From the NCBI GenBank assembly GCA_024398595.1, contig JAKSIX010000014.1, positions 1-45,763 on the forward strand: a stretch of 45,763 nucleotides of DNA. The letters are read 5' to 3'. Positions 1 to 7,589 of the stretch are shown piece by piece. Position numbers and translations under genes: made by a program. The notes under the pieces are model-generated. The model worked only from the letters and a program-made list of their open reading frames with translations. It was not told the DNA's origin and did not search any database. This stretch comes from Bacteroidaceae bacterium. Its GTDB lineage: Bacteria > Bacteroidota > Bacteroidia > Bacteroidales > Bacteroidaceae. How positions within the stretch are numbered: the first letter of the stretch is position 1; the number at the start of each line of letters is the position of its first letter.

Positions 1-718
1 TATATTGCGATGCAACGACCCCGACAGTCACAGCATCCTCCCCGACAACGACACCAATGCCAGGCGCCAATTTCAGGCGCACCTCTGTAGTATCTGAATG
101 GACATCTATTTTGGCAGGTTCCGTATATACATAGAAAACCGTGTCTGCCACGTTCAAATCAACGGTCGCCTTCACCCGTTCAGGTGAAATATAGATACGT
201 TCCGCGCTGTACCTGTCATCATCTGTTATCTCACCGGTATACTTAACAGGCAGTATGACATTTTTCACCTTTACCGATGAGAAACGTATAGTATCGGGGT
301 GTATATCACCTATCGACAGCGATGACGGCAGCATTACCGACAAAGAATCACGCAACATGGACGATGACATGACGTGATTGCCGGATAGGGAAGCGGTAAA
401 CTTGTCAGCACCAACATATATCACGCGGTCCTTTCTGCGTTCAGCCCACAATGCCGCGCCCTGTCCGCTTATTGTCACACGCACAGGAGAAGATACCGGA
501 GTAACGACACGCATATCATCACCTATACCGGTCAGTTCAATCCTGTAATCTACGTTCATCTGGAATGACCCACTCATTTTCTTTGAAATCCAGAAGAAGA
601 AAGTGAGCGCAAGGAAAAGCAGGAACACGAGAGAATCCCTGTTTCTCACGACTTCCAACAAAAAGCCCACCAGCTTTCTTGAAAGCCTTTTTATACCATC
701 CGGAAACAGGTGGCGCAC
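1..718 (-). CDS. YbbR-like domain protein, partial (3' end outside window)
   Basis: A reading frame open from a GTG at 718 to the window edge encodes at least 239 residues and has no stop. The N-terminus has a short basic stretch, then one membrane segment (FLLFLALTFFFWI) at about residues 28-40. The rest is a beta-rich extracytoplasmic part resembling tandem YbbR repeats (for example VDYRIELTGIGDDMRV and VKNVILPVKYTGEI). In other bacteria YbbR proteins (CdaR) regulate the diadenylate cyclase CdaA; that role is not shown here. It lies 18 bases after yajC, matching the Bacteroidales order nusB-yajC-ybbR, in which coaE usually follows. GTG is the only plausible start near the TAA that opens the frame at 728-730. 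The family call is by residue pattern and synteny. Confidence 0.8.
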   Translation of the reverse strand, partial: MRHLFPDGIKRLSRKLVGFLLEVVRNRDSLVFLLFLALTFFFWISKKMSGSFQMNVDYRIELTGIGDDMRVVTPVSSPVRVTISGQGAALWAERRKDRVIYVGADKFTASLSGNHVMSSSMLRDSLSVMLPSSLSIGDIHPDTIRFSSVKVKNVILPVKYTGEITDDDRYSAERIYISPERVKATVDLNVADTVFYVYTEPAKIDVHSDTTEVRLKLAPGIGVVVGEDAVTVGVVASQY

Positions 719-736
719 TACGTCGGATTATTTGGA

Positions 737-1186
737 TTACGCCTTTTCGTCCTTTGACGGATCTTTCTTTGATTTCTTCGTCTTGGCCGGTTTTACAGGC
801 TGTGGCACCGGAACAGGATTGACATACCTCTTATCAACTTTTATACGCATATTCTGCGCAATCTCAAGTATCACGGAGACATCATCAATAGCCTTGATTC
901 TGCCAAAGATGCCCGAACTGGTAACGACATCCTGATCAAGCTGCAGAGCGTTACGGAACTTCTCCCCTTCCTTGTCCTGACGGGGACGTGCAAACATCAT
1001 CATCACAAGAAACAGCAGCAGGATTATCCATATCATGGACATTCCGCCACCCATACCTTTCCCGGCACCGGCACCGGCCATATCCGGATCATCCAGATTT
1101 ACAGCCTGAAGAAAAGAAACAGCACTCTGTTGTCCTGCAATCTCAACAACCTCTCCACTTGGGTTCATTAAAAGCATTGTAGCCAT
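737..1186 (-). CDS. yajC: Preprotein translocase subunit YajC
   Basis: Encodes 149 residues. YajC is a small inner-membrane protein associated with SecDF-YidC. One membrane helix (MIWIILLLFLVMMMFA, about residues 50-66) is followed by the family signature of a basic turn and then GxxVxTxxGxxGxI, seen as DQDVVTSSGIFGRIKAIDD. The C-terminus is Lys-rich. The protein is longer than the roughly 110 residues usual in E. coli because of an N-terminal extension with an AGAGAGKGMGGG segment. The start at 1186 is an ATG 15 bases downstream of the nusB stop, so the genes are co-transcribed. An internal start near residue 49 would remove the extension but also place the membrane helix at the very N-terminus. 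Confidence 0.9.
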   Translation of the reverse strand: MATMLLMNPSGEVVEIAGQQSAVSFLQAVNLDDPDMAGAGAGKGMGGGMSMIWIILLLFLVMMMFARPRQDKEGEKFRNALQLDQDVVTSSGIFGRIKAIDDVSVILEIAQNMRIKVDKRYVNPVPVPQPVKPAKTKKSKKDPSKDEKA

Positions 1187-1201
1187 AATTCCTAATATTT
1201 A

Positions 1202-2119
1202 TTATTTTGTCAGTCTTCCATTATCACGCAGTTCACGCACCAGAGTGTCAAGTACGCCATTCACGAACCCGCCACTACCCGATGTTCCGAACATCTTTGC
1301 GAGTTCCACATATTCATTGATGGACACTTTGACAGGAATATCCGGTATGCAGAGTATTTCGGCAAGAGCCACCTGCATTACAATCACATCCATCATAGCC
1401 AGACGGCTGGCATCCCATCCCTTGGTATGAAGCGCTATCATTCCCCTGTACTCGGATTCATTTTCCAGACTGGCCTTAAGCAGAGCCTCTGCAAAAGAAG
1501 CATCATCCGGATCGCCGAACTGTCCTTGCAAAGTCTGCTCCGCGCCATTTTCCCGACTGAATCCCTTCAAAGTCTTCAACACAAATGAATCAGCCAGTTC
1601 CCGGTCACTGCTCCAATATATATTCTGATTCTCAAGAGCCTCATCCAACACATCATTGCCGCATATTACAGTCTTATACACCCTGCGTACCAGTTCCTTG
1701 TCGGCCTCATAACCATAATCCTCATTCTGTACATAATCAGACAAAGCCTCACTGTCCATAACAGACTCATACAGGGACTTGATTATTCCACTTTCAGCAA
1801 TCCATTCCGTATCATAGGCGTCCATATTGCGTTGCAGGCTACCGTTGTCCATCAATTGTGCCAGCAATGCGTTCCCGGCAAAACGTCTCTCGGAATTATG
1901 GAGTGTATCCGGGCTGAAACGTTCTTTCCTGCTGACTGACAGTTTTGCAAAACGTCCAAGTTCTGCAAGTATATTCAGCAAATTGAAATACAACTCGTGC
2001 GAGCTTGACAGACTGAGTGAGAGCTCGCGTGCCGCAGCACTTTGATTTCCGGCACCATTCTGACTGTACGAGTATACAGTCTGTACCACTTTCAACCTGA
2101 TAAGAACCCTGTTAACCAT
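1202..2119 (-). CDS. nusB: Transcription antitermination factor NusB (long Bacteroidetes form)
   Basis: Encodes 305 residues from the ATG at 2119; a TTG at 2128 would add three residues. NusB with NusE/S10 binds boxA RNA in rRNA antitermination. The C-terminal 110 residues carry the recognizable NusB fold (the WDASRLAMMDVIVMQVALAE helix, then PVKVSINEYVELAK and GSGGFVNGVLD). As in other Bacteroidetes, an additional helical N-terminal half of about 190 residues precedes it and accounts for the doubled length relative to E. coli. It is first in the nusB-yajC-ybbR operon. A promoter-like TATCTTCG lies 34 bases upstream of the start. Confidence 0.93.
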   Translation of the reverse strand: MVNRVLIRLKVVQTVYSYSQNGAGNQSAAARELSLSLSSSHELYFNLLNILAELGRFAKLSVSRKERFSPDTLHNSERRFAGNALLAQLMDNGSLQRNMDAYDTEWIAESGIIKSLYESVMDSEALSDYVQNEDYGYEADKELVRRVYKTVICGNDVLDEALENQNIYWSSDRELADSFVLKTLKGFSRENGAEQTLQGQFGDPDDASFAEALLKASLENESEYRGMIALHTKGWDASRLAMMDVIVMQVALAEILCIPDIPVKVSINEYVELAKMFGTSGSGGFVNGVLDTLVRELRDNGRLTK

Positions 2120-2152
2120 AAACTTCAAATAGGGCTATCCCATATTCCGCCG

Positions 2153-2160
2153 CGAAGATA
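2153..2160 (-). promoter_or_regulatory. Putative -7 element for nusB operon
   Basis: Reads TATCTTCG on the minus strand, one base off the Bacteroidetes TAnnTTTG consensus. It predicts a leader of about 27 bases before the nusB ATG at 2119. No clear -33 TTG at the usual spacing was seen. Confidence 0.5.
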
Positions 2161-2280
2161 CTAAGAAATTGACATTCTACTATCGGAGTCACACAAATTC
2201 CGCACCTGCATTGAAAAAAGTGCATAAACTTTTGCTTATTAAATAAATATTAATTTTATTTGGAGAAAAATAGCAATAAG

Positions 2281-2673
2281 ATGGAAACGGCAGGCAAAAG
2301 GAGTCACGATGAGCTGGACAAGGACGTGGAATTTTCATATTCCATCAAAGCCGGCAAGCGAATTTACTACATGGATGTGCGCAGGACACGTAAGGACGAT
2401 TTGTATCTGTCCATAACCGAAAGCAAAAAAATTGCCCAGTCCGAAGGAGACAATTCAGCTCCGGTATTCGAAAAGCACAAAATATTCCTTTACAAGGAAG
2501 ATTTCGGGAAATTTATTGACGGTTTGTCCAAGGCGATAAGCTATATCCATGAAAACCGGCACGATGAAGCAGATTCTGAGACTGCTGCCAAAACGGACGT
2601 GTCTGCTTCCGAAATCGTACCACCGCAGGAAAGCGTTGGCGATGCTCTCGACAATATGAAAATTGATTTCTAA
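2281..2673 (+). CDS. PUR-alpha-like (DUF3276) nucleic-acid-binding protein
   Basis: Encodes 130 residues from the ATG at 2281; an in-frame TTG at 2260 would add seven residues. It matches the DUF3276/PUR family of Bacteroidetes and spirochaetes, small proteins with the fold of eukaryotic Pur-alpha that bind single-stranded DNA or RNA. The PUR core is residues 18-90: SYSIKAGKRIYYMDVRRTRKDDLYLSITESKK, then FEKHKIFLYKEDFGKF. Beta strands followed by an amphipathic helix are evident, and the C-terminal 40 residues are acidic and probably disordered. It stands alone between the divergent nusB operon and rplY. The family call is firm, but the cellular role in this group is not known to me. Confidence 0.85.
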   Translation: METAGKRSHDELDKDVEFSYSIKAGKRIYYMDVRRTRKDDLYLSITESKKIAQSEGDNSAPVFEKHKIFLYKEDFGKFIDGLSKAISYIHENRHDEADSETAAKTDVSASEIVPPQESVGDALDNMKIDF

Positions 2674-2701
2674 GAAAATTGCGTTTTTCGCAAAAAAGCG
2701 A

Positions 2702-2709
2702 TACCTTTG
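2702..2709 (+). promoter_or_regulatory. Promoter of rplY/pth/hsp15-like operon
   Basis: TACCTTTG is a perfect Bacteroidetes -7 box. A TTG at 2679-2681 lies 20 bases upstream as the -33 element. Transcription should begin near 2716, giving a leader of about 86 bases before rplY. The leader contains a 7-bp hairpin at 2730-2747 (GGTCTGA, CGAA loop, TCAGGCC). Confidence 0.7.
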
Positions 2710-2801
2710 CGGCGCTTTTGCATAAACAAGGTCTGACGAATCAGGCCGGATGTGTGATGGTGAATTGATTATTAACAATTTAGAGTAACACTGAAAAAAA
2801 A

Positions 2802-3419
2802 ATGAAGACAATTGACATCAAGGGTCAGAGTCGCGACGGACTCGGCAAGAAAGCCACCAGAGAATTAAGAAAGGCCAACGGCATACCATGTGTGCTTTAC
2901 GGAGTTGAGAAAGATGAGAAAGGCCTGCCAGTCGCCAAGACATTCTGCGTAACAAACGAAGAAGTCCGCAAGCTCGTCTATACACCGGACATCTATGCTG
3001 TAAACCTCACTATAGATGACACCACTGTGATGGCTGTCATGAAGGACATACAGTTCCACCCGGTAAAGGACAATATCCTTCACATTGATTTCTATCAGGT
3101 AACCGGGAACAAGCCAATCGTTATGAACGTGCCAGTCAAGTTGACAGGACTTGCAGCCGGTGTCAAGGCTGGTGGCCGTCTGGAGCAGATTCTGCGTCGC
3201 GTAAAGGTCAAGGCTATCTACACACAGATGCCGGAGAAGATTGAACTCGACGTTACCCCGTTGGCTATCGGCAAGACAATCAAGATTGGCGACATCAACA
3301 TCGAAGGTCTTGAGCTTGTCAATCCTAAGGAAGCCGTTGTATGTGGCGTAATGGTGACACGTGCCGCTAAGACTGAGGAAGGAACTGAGGAGGGAGCTGC
3401 CGCTCCTGCCGAAGCTTGA
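2802..3419 (+). CDS. rplY: 50S ribosomal protein L25/general stress protein Ctc
   Basis: Encodes 205 residues. L25 binds 5S rRNA in the large subunit central protuberance. The N-terminal L25 domain (residues 1-90) starts with MKTIDIKGQSRDGLGKK and contains IPCVLYG and the DFYQV strand near residue 98. It is followed by the TL5/Ctc C-terminal domain (about 100-190) with VPVKLTGLAAGVKAGG and the conserved RRVKVK. The tail is acidic and Ala-rich. The length is normal for the two-domain form. It is the first gene of an rplY-pth-S4 operon; pth starts 15 bases downstream. Confidence 0.96.
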   Translation: MKTIDIKGQSRDGLGKKATRELRKANGIPCVLYGVEKDEKGLPVAKTFCVTNEEVRKLVYTPDIYAVNLTIDDTTVMAVMKDIQFHPVKDNILHIDFYQVTGNKPIVMNVPVKLTGLAAGVKAGGRLEQILRRVKVKAIYTQMPEKIELDVTPLAIGKTIKIGDINIEGLELVNPKEAVVCGVMVTRAAKTEEGTEEGAAAPAEA

Positions 3420-3434
3420 TAGCTGAAGTTTTAT

Positions 3435-3998
3435 ATGAAATATCTTATTGTCGGTTTGGGTAATCCGGGCGATGAGTACCGTAACACCCGCCACAATATA
3501 GGATTTATGGTATTGGATGCCTTTGCAAAGGCATCCAATGCTGTTTTTCAAGATAAGCGATACGGATTCGTCGCAGAGACATCCGTCAAGAACTGCCAGT
3601 TGGTCCTGCTGAAACCAACTACATTCATGAACTTGAGCGGAAACGCAGTCCGCTACTGGATGAACAAGGAGAACATCACCCCGGAACGGCTTCTGGTCAT
3701 AGCTGATGATCTGGCATTGCCACTGGGCAAGATGCGTCTGCGCGGACAAGGTAGCAACGGCGGTCATAACGGGCTCGGCAACATAATAAGCGCGATTGGC
3801 ACACAGCAGTTCGCCCGCCTGAGATTCGGTATCGGAAATGACTTTCCTATGGGCGCACAGATAAAATTTGTGTTGGACCCATTCCCTGCCGAGGAACAGA
3901 CTATTGTTGACGAGCGGATTCAAATTGCCATAGAATGTGTCCGGAGTTTCTGTCTGGCAGGCCTGGAGAATACTATGACGCAATTCAACAACAAATGA
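3435..3998 (+). CDS. pth: Peptidyl-tRNA hydrolase
   Basis: Encodes 187 residues, normal length for the bacterial Pth1 family. The enzyme releases peptides from prematurely dissociated peptidyl-tRNA. The N-terminal [19 protein letters not shown] holds the catalytic His (residue 20) and its Asn partner. Other family blocks are [37 protein letters not shown] and RLRFGIG. It lies in an operon with rplY, a common pairing. Its TGA stop overlaps the ATG of the next gene (ATGA at 3995-3998), suggesting translational coupling. Confidence 0.97.
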   Translation: MKYLIVGLGNPGDEYRNTRHNIGFMVLDAFAKASNAVFQDKRYGFVAETSVKNCQLVLLKPTTFMNLSGNAVRYWMNKENITPERLLVIADDLALPLGKMRLRGQGSNGGHNGLGNIISAIGTQQFARLRFGIGNDFPMGAQIKFVLDPFPAEEQTIVDERIQIAIECVRSFCLAGLENTMTQFNNK

Positions 3999-4408
3999 CA
4001 GAGGCCAGAATTGACAAATGGCTATGGGCTGTACGTATCTTCAAGACACGCACGATAGCTGCGGAAGCCTGCAAGAAAGGGCGTATCACCATAAACGGAA
4101 TCAGTGCAAAGCCTTCGAAAAACATCAAGGAAGGCGATACGGTGCAGGTACGCAAAGCACCCGTCACTTACACATTCAAAGTCCTGCAGGCCATTGAAAA
4201 CCGTGTGGGTGCCAAACTCGTACCGCAGATGATGGAGAATCTCACTACTCCTGACCAGTACGAGCTTCTTGAAATGAACCGCATAGGCGGTTTTGTCAGA
4301 CGTGCGGCAGGACTCGGACGTCCTACAAAAAAAGACCGCCGCGATATGGAGGATTTCCTTACCGCGGACGGTGATTCAGATTTTGAGGAATTCGACTTTG
4401 ACGAATAA
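3995..4408 (+). CDS. S4-domain RNA-binding protein, Hsp15/HslR-like
   Basis: Encodes 137 residues. The S4 fold occupies residues 1-60: [20 protein letters not shown], then [29 protein letters not shown]. It resembles Hsp15, which binds 50S subunits carrying stalled nascent chains. The C-terminus is acidic (DFEEFDFDE) after a basic segment ([10 protein letters not shown]). The start at 3995 was chosen because the S4 alignment begins there and ATGA overlaps the pth stop; an upstream in-frame extension would lie inside pth. Placement after pth fits ribosome rescue. It converges with pepT, leaving 8 bases between stops. Confidence 0.88.
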   Translation: MTEARIDKWLWAVRIFKTRTIAAEACKKGRITINGISAKPSKNIKEGDTVQVRKAPVTYTFKVLQAIENRVGAKLVPQMMENLTTPDQYELLEMNRIGGFVRRAAGLGRPTKKDRRDMEDFLTADGDSDFEEFDFDE

Positions 4409-4416
4409 AACCTTCT

Positions 4417-5649
4417 CTACTCCCAATCGCGCTTTGCACAGAGCTCAACAATGCGGACAACTGTCATCATAGCCTTCTCCATACTCTGTATCGGAATCCA
4501 TTCGTATCGTCCGTGGAAGTTCATACCACCTGCAAACAGATTCGGGCAAGGAAGTCCCTTGAAGGAGAGCTGGGCTCCGTCCGTACCGCCACGGATAGGT
4601 ACTTTCACAGGTTCCACCCCGGCCATTCTCATTGCCTCGCAGGCAATGTCCACCACATACGGGACCTTGTCAATCTGCTCTTTCATATTGTAATACTGAT
4701 CTGTGACAGCAGCAGAGACCGTACCTTTTCCATATTTGCCATTCATCCTGTCAGCCACCTGTATGGCAAATGCCTTGCGTGCCTCGAATTTCCGTCTGTC
4801 GTGATCACGGATGATAAATGTCACAGTGGCATTGTCGACCTCTCCTGACAAGCCTACAATGTGATAGAACCCTTCATATCCGCAAGTCGTGCCAGGAGTC
4901 TCATCGGCAGGAAACATATTTATCAGTTCGGCAGCCAGGAGTGAAGCATTGACCATCTTTCCTTTGGCATAGCCTGGATGGACTTCAAGTCCCTGTATCT
5001 TGAACACGGCCTTGGCGGCATTGAAATTCTCGAACTCCATCTCGCCCACTTCGCCGCCATCGACAGTGTAACCAAATTCACATCCAAACTTCGCAACATC
5101 GAAATGAGCGGCGCCCATTCCAATCTCCTCATCCGGATTGAATCCTACGCGCACCTTTCCGTGCTTTATTTCCGGATGAGCCTGCAAGTATTCCACAGCG
5201 GTGACTATCTCAGCAATTCCAGCCTTGTCGTCAGCCCCGAGGAGTGTTGTCCCATCGGTGACTATCAAATCCTCACCTTTGTGGTTGAGCAGTTCCGGGA
5301 AGAGTTCCGGAGACAGTACTATATTCTGTTCCCTGTTCAGTACAATATCCCCACCGTCATATCTCTCCACAATACGTGGCTTCACGTTCAAGCCGCTCAT
5401 TGATGGGCTGGTGTCAATATGTGAAATGAAGCCTATTGCCGGCACTTTCCTGTCGGTATTGGCAGGCAACGTGGCATAGACATATCCCATATCATCCATT
5501 GACACATCTTCGAGTCCCATCTGCTCAAGTTCATTCTTCAGCAATACGGCCAGATTCTTCTGCTTCGCAGTGCTGGGTACCGACTCTGAATTCTCATCAG
5601 ACTGCGTATCAACCGCAGCATATCCCAAAAATCTCTTTACTAAATCCAT
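4417..5649 (-). CDS. pepT: Peptidase T (tripeptide aminopeptidase)
   Basis: Encodes 410 residues, the usual length for PepT of family M20B, a cytoplasmic di-zinc enzyme that removes N-terminal residues from tripeptides. The metal-binding motifs are present in order: HIDTSP (His), LGADDKAG (bridging Asp), NPDEEIG (catalytic Glu and metal Glu), YTVDGG (Asp), and NFHGRYEW near the C-terminus (His). [11 protein letters not shown] is also typical. It is a single gene, convergent with the S4 protein. No TAnnTTTG box was found directly upstream; the palindromic repeat at 5684-5736 lies 35 bases before the start codon. Confidence 0.96.
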   Translation of the reverse strand: MDLVKRFLGYAAVDTQSDENSESVPSTAKQKNLAVLLKNELEQMGLEDVSMDDMGYVYATLPANTDRKVPAIGFISHIDTSPSMSGLNVKPRIVERYDGGDIVLNREQNIVLSPELFPELLNHKGEDLIVTDGTTLLGADDKAGIAEIVTAVEYLQAHPEIKHGKVRVGFNPDEEIGMGAAHFDVAKFGCEFGYTVDGGEVGEMEFENFNAAKAVFKIQGLEVHPGYAKGKMVNASLLAAELINMFPADETPGTTCGYEGFYHIVGLSGEVDNATVTFIIRDHDRRKFEARKAFAIQVADRMNGKYGKGTVSAAVTDQYYNMKEQIDKVPYVVDIACEAMRMAGVEPVKVPIRGGTDGAQLSFKGLPCPNLFAGGMNFHGRYEWIPIQSMEKAMMTVVRIVELCAKRDWE

Positions 5650-5683
5650 ACTTGAAAAGTTTAAGTCCGTAAATGTAGTAAAA

Positions 5684-5736
5684 ATAACTCAAGTTTCGCA
5701 TGTGAAACTTGAGTTCCAGCCGTTATCGGCTGGGTC
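5684..5736. repeat. Two-hairpin palindromic repeat, copy 1
   Basis: Two adjacent palindromes: 12-base arms AACTCAAGTTTC / GAAACTTGAGTT around GCATGT (5686-5715), then 7-base arms CCAGCCG / CGGCTGG around TTAT (5716-5733). The same 53 bases occur at 41658-41710 with one difference inside and one at the edge. The intergenic position, palindromic structure and repetition are REP-like. No transposase is nearby. Confidence 0.85.
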
Positions 5737-5744
5737 CACCCCGC

Positions 5745-5783
5745 CAAAAAACAGGAAAGAGAGCACCAAAGCACTCTCTTTCC
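5745..5783 (-). terminator. Intrinsic terminator of SRP RNA gene
   Basis: On the minus strand a 10-bp stem GGAAAGAGAG / CTCTCTTTCC with a short loop is followed by TGTTTTTT. It starts ten bases after the closing helix of the predicted RNA. Confidence 0.85.
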
Positions 5784-5792
5784 GTAAGGGAT

Positions 5793-5889
5793 GGGTAAGC
5801 TTACTGCATCGCGCCGCTACAACCTCCTGCCTTTGCTGCGGTCAAGCCCTGGAGGATTCAGAGGGAGCTGGCCGTACAGGACTTACCCA
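5793..5889 (-). ncRNA. ffs: Signal recognition particle RNA, small bacterial type
   Basis: A structured RNA of about 97 bases. The ends pair as GGGTAAG (5888-5882) with CTTACCC (5799-5793). Further pairing includes CTGTA with TGCAG and CCTCC with GGAGG, giving one long interrupted hairpin. The tip (CCAGGGCTTGACCGCAGCA) matches the SRP Alu-less small RNA apical domain: a CAGG side and an AGCA side around a short capped loop, the binding site for Ffh. It has its own perfect promoter box and a strong terminator and no coding potential. The identification rests on remembered family features; a covariance-model search would settle it. Confidence 0.78.
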
Positions 5890-5893
5890 ACTG

Positions 5894-5901
5894 CAAAGGT
5901 A
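5894..5901 (-). promoter_or_regulatory. Promoter of SRP RNA gene
   Basis: TACCTTTG on the minus strand, with GTTG 20 bases upstream as the -33 element (5922-5925). The expected start of transcription is at about 5889-5887, exactly at the outer helix of the RNA. Confidence 0.75.
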
Positions 5902-6048
5902 GTAATATTAAACAGACGGAACAACATTATACTGATAAAAACTAAGAACCTGTTTTGAAAGACCATGGATGACAGCAACTGGAGCCCTGCGGAAGAGCAG
6001 TTGTGTAATTTTTTAATCGGACATTTCAAAACCGATTCCAAATAAATG
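5902..6048. other. Intergenic segment without a gene
   Basis: AT-rich and non-coding. It holds the upstream part of the SRP promoter and a loose inverted repeat (CAACTG at about 5978 against CAGTTG at about 6000). A stretch near 5969-5978 (ATGACAGCAA) recurs at 41785-41794 inside the other repeat-rich gap. Confidence 0.4.
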
Positions 6049-6056
6049 TAAATTTG
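6049..6056 (+). promoter_or_regulatory. Promoter of DUF4199-GT2-apbE operon
   Basis: TAAATTTG matches TAnnTTTG. The predicted transcript starts about 8 bases before the ATG at 6071, so the leader is very short. Confidence 0.65.
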
Positions 6057-6070
6057 CATAACGCGACGAT

Positions 6071-6634
6071 ATGGAAACCGACAACCGACACATTGACATA
6101 ACGAGGGCAGCCATGACACTTGGTCTGTGGCTCGGCCTGTACCAGACAATCAAGCTGTCTCTTATCCCGCTGTCCCTGAAGCATCCTGTCTTCAGTCTGC
6201 TGTTTATGGCCATGGCCATCGGGGTACCTTTCATCGCGTGGAAACTGGTCAGGAATTTCAGAGACAGGCAGGCGGGCGGCATTTTCCCATTCATAATATC
6301 GTGGGGGCTGTCCATTATGACATTTCTATTTGCCACTATGATATCATCTGTCGCGGCATACACCTATCTCAGATACCTTGATAACGGAGCTGTGATAGCC
6401 GGACTTGACAGACAGATGGAGGAAGCATTGGCAATATTGGCAACAGCACCCACAAATGCCGCAGGCACAGAGGATATGATAGCAGAGATGAGAGTATTTA
6501 TAGATTTGCTGAATTCATTGACACCGCTCCAGGCCACCAGACAGATTATAGGTGTATCATTGTCATGGGGGAACATATTCTCCCTGATAATTGCCATATC
6601 CACATCAATGACAAAAAGGACAAAAGACAAATAA
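6071..6634 (+). CDS. DUF4199 family membrane protein
   Basis: Encodes 187 residues with four predicted membrane segments, near residues 12-32, 38-58, 70-98 and 155-175. A charged amphipathic loop between the third and fourth (residues 105-150) contains LDRQMEEALAIL. This architecture and the position directly before a GT2 glycosyltransferase are typical of the Bacteroidetes DUF4199 family, whose biochemical function is unknown to me. It may help the adjacent membrane glycosyltransferase, but that is inference from context only. The next gene starts one base after its stop. Confidence 0.8.
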   Translation: METDNRHIDITRAAMTLGLWLGLYQTIKLSLIPLSLKHPVFSLLFMAMAIGVPFIAWKLVRNFRDRQAGGIFPFIISWGLSIMTFLFATMISSVAAYTYLRYLDNGAVIAGLDRQMEEALAILATAPTNAAGTEDMIAEMRVFIDLLNSLTPLQATRQIIGVSLSWGNIFSLIIAISTSMTKRTKDK

Positions 6635-6635
6635 T

Positions 6636-7589
6636 ATGGATATCACGATTATTGTACCACTATTCAACGAGGTTGAGTCTCTACGCGAGCTCCGCAACTG
6701 GATAGATAGGATAATGACCGAAAACAAGTTCTGTTACCAGATTCTATTCGTTGATGACGGCAGTAATGACGGCTCGTGGAAACTGATTCAGGAACTTCAG
6801 GGTGAGAATCCCGACACAATCCACGGAATCAGGTTCCGCCGCAATTACGGCAAGTCCCCTGCCCTGTTCTGCGGTTTCGCACGTGCTGAGGGCGACATTG
6901 TCGTGACAATGGACGCAGACCTTCAGGACAGCCCGGAGGAGATTCCCGAAATGGTACGTATGATACGTGAAGAAGGGTATGACCTTGTTTCCGGTTGGAA
7001 GAAGAAGCGCTATGACGGCAAACTGAGCAAGAACATCCCATCAAAGTTATACAACTGGACAGCACGTAAAGTAACCGGGATAAAGCTACACGATATGAAC
7101 TGCGGTCTGAAAGCATATCGCAAGGAAGTAGTGAAGAATATTGAAGTATATGGCGAGATGCACCGCTACATACCGTTCCTTGCCAAGAACGCAGGATTTG
7201 ATAAAATCGGTGAGAAGGTGGTACATCATCAGGCACGCAAGTACGGTGTCAGCAAGTTCGGTCTGAACAGATTTGTAAACGGCTACCTTGACCTGATGTC
7301 GCTATGGTTCCTTAACAAATTCGGCAAACAGCCTATGCATTTCTTCGGACTGCTCGGTTCCCTGATGTTCATTATCTCATTCATCACCATTGTAGTACTG
7401 GGAGCAAGCAAGCTGATGGCATTGGCTCACGGAATACCTGCAAGACTGGTCACTGACAATCCGTATTTCTACATCACACTGACCGGAATGGTGCTTGGAA
7501 CGATGCTGTTCCTCACCGGTTTCATTGCAGAGCTGGTCAGCCGCAGTTCATCACAGCGCAACGACTATAAGATAGAGAAGGAATTTTGA
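6636..7589 (+). CDS. Family 2 glycosyltransferase, membrane-anchored (GtrB/ArnC-like)
   Basis: Encodes 317 residues. The GT-A domain (1-215) starts DITIIVPLFNEVESL and has DDGSNDGS (nucleotide binding), RRNYGKSPALFCGFARAEGD and the metal-binding MDADLQDSPEEIP. The C-terminal part has two membrane helices (about 233-260 and 280-305), as in the polyprenyl-phosphate glycosyltransferases GtrB, ArnC and DPM1-like proteins that load a sugar onto undecaprenyl phosphate at the inner membrane. The sugar cannot be read from the sequence. Its TGA overlaps the TTG start of apbE. Confidence 0.9.
   Translation: MDITIIVPLFNEVESLRELRNWIDRIMTENKFCYQILFVDDGSNDGSWKLIQELQGENPDTIHGIRFRRNYGKSPALFCGFARAEGDIVVTMDADLQDSPEEIPEMVRMIREEGYDLVSGWKKKRYDGKLSKNIPSKLYNWTARKVTGIKLHDMNCGLKAYRKEVVKNIEVYGEMHRYIPFLAKNAGFDKIGEKVVHHQARKYGVSKFGLNRFVNGYLDLMSLWFLNKFGKQPMHFFGLLGSLMFIISFITIVVLGASKLMALAHGIPARLVTDNPYFYITLTGMVLGTMLFLTGFIAELVSRSSSQRNDYKIEKEF

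Noticed and set aside
2865-3983. 372-codon open frame on the minus strand
   Set aside because: It lies fully antisense to rplY and pth, both with clear motifs, and its translation is Cys/His-rich without family resemblance.
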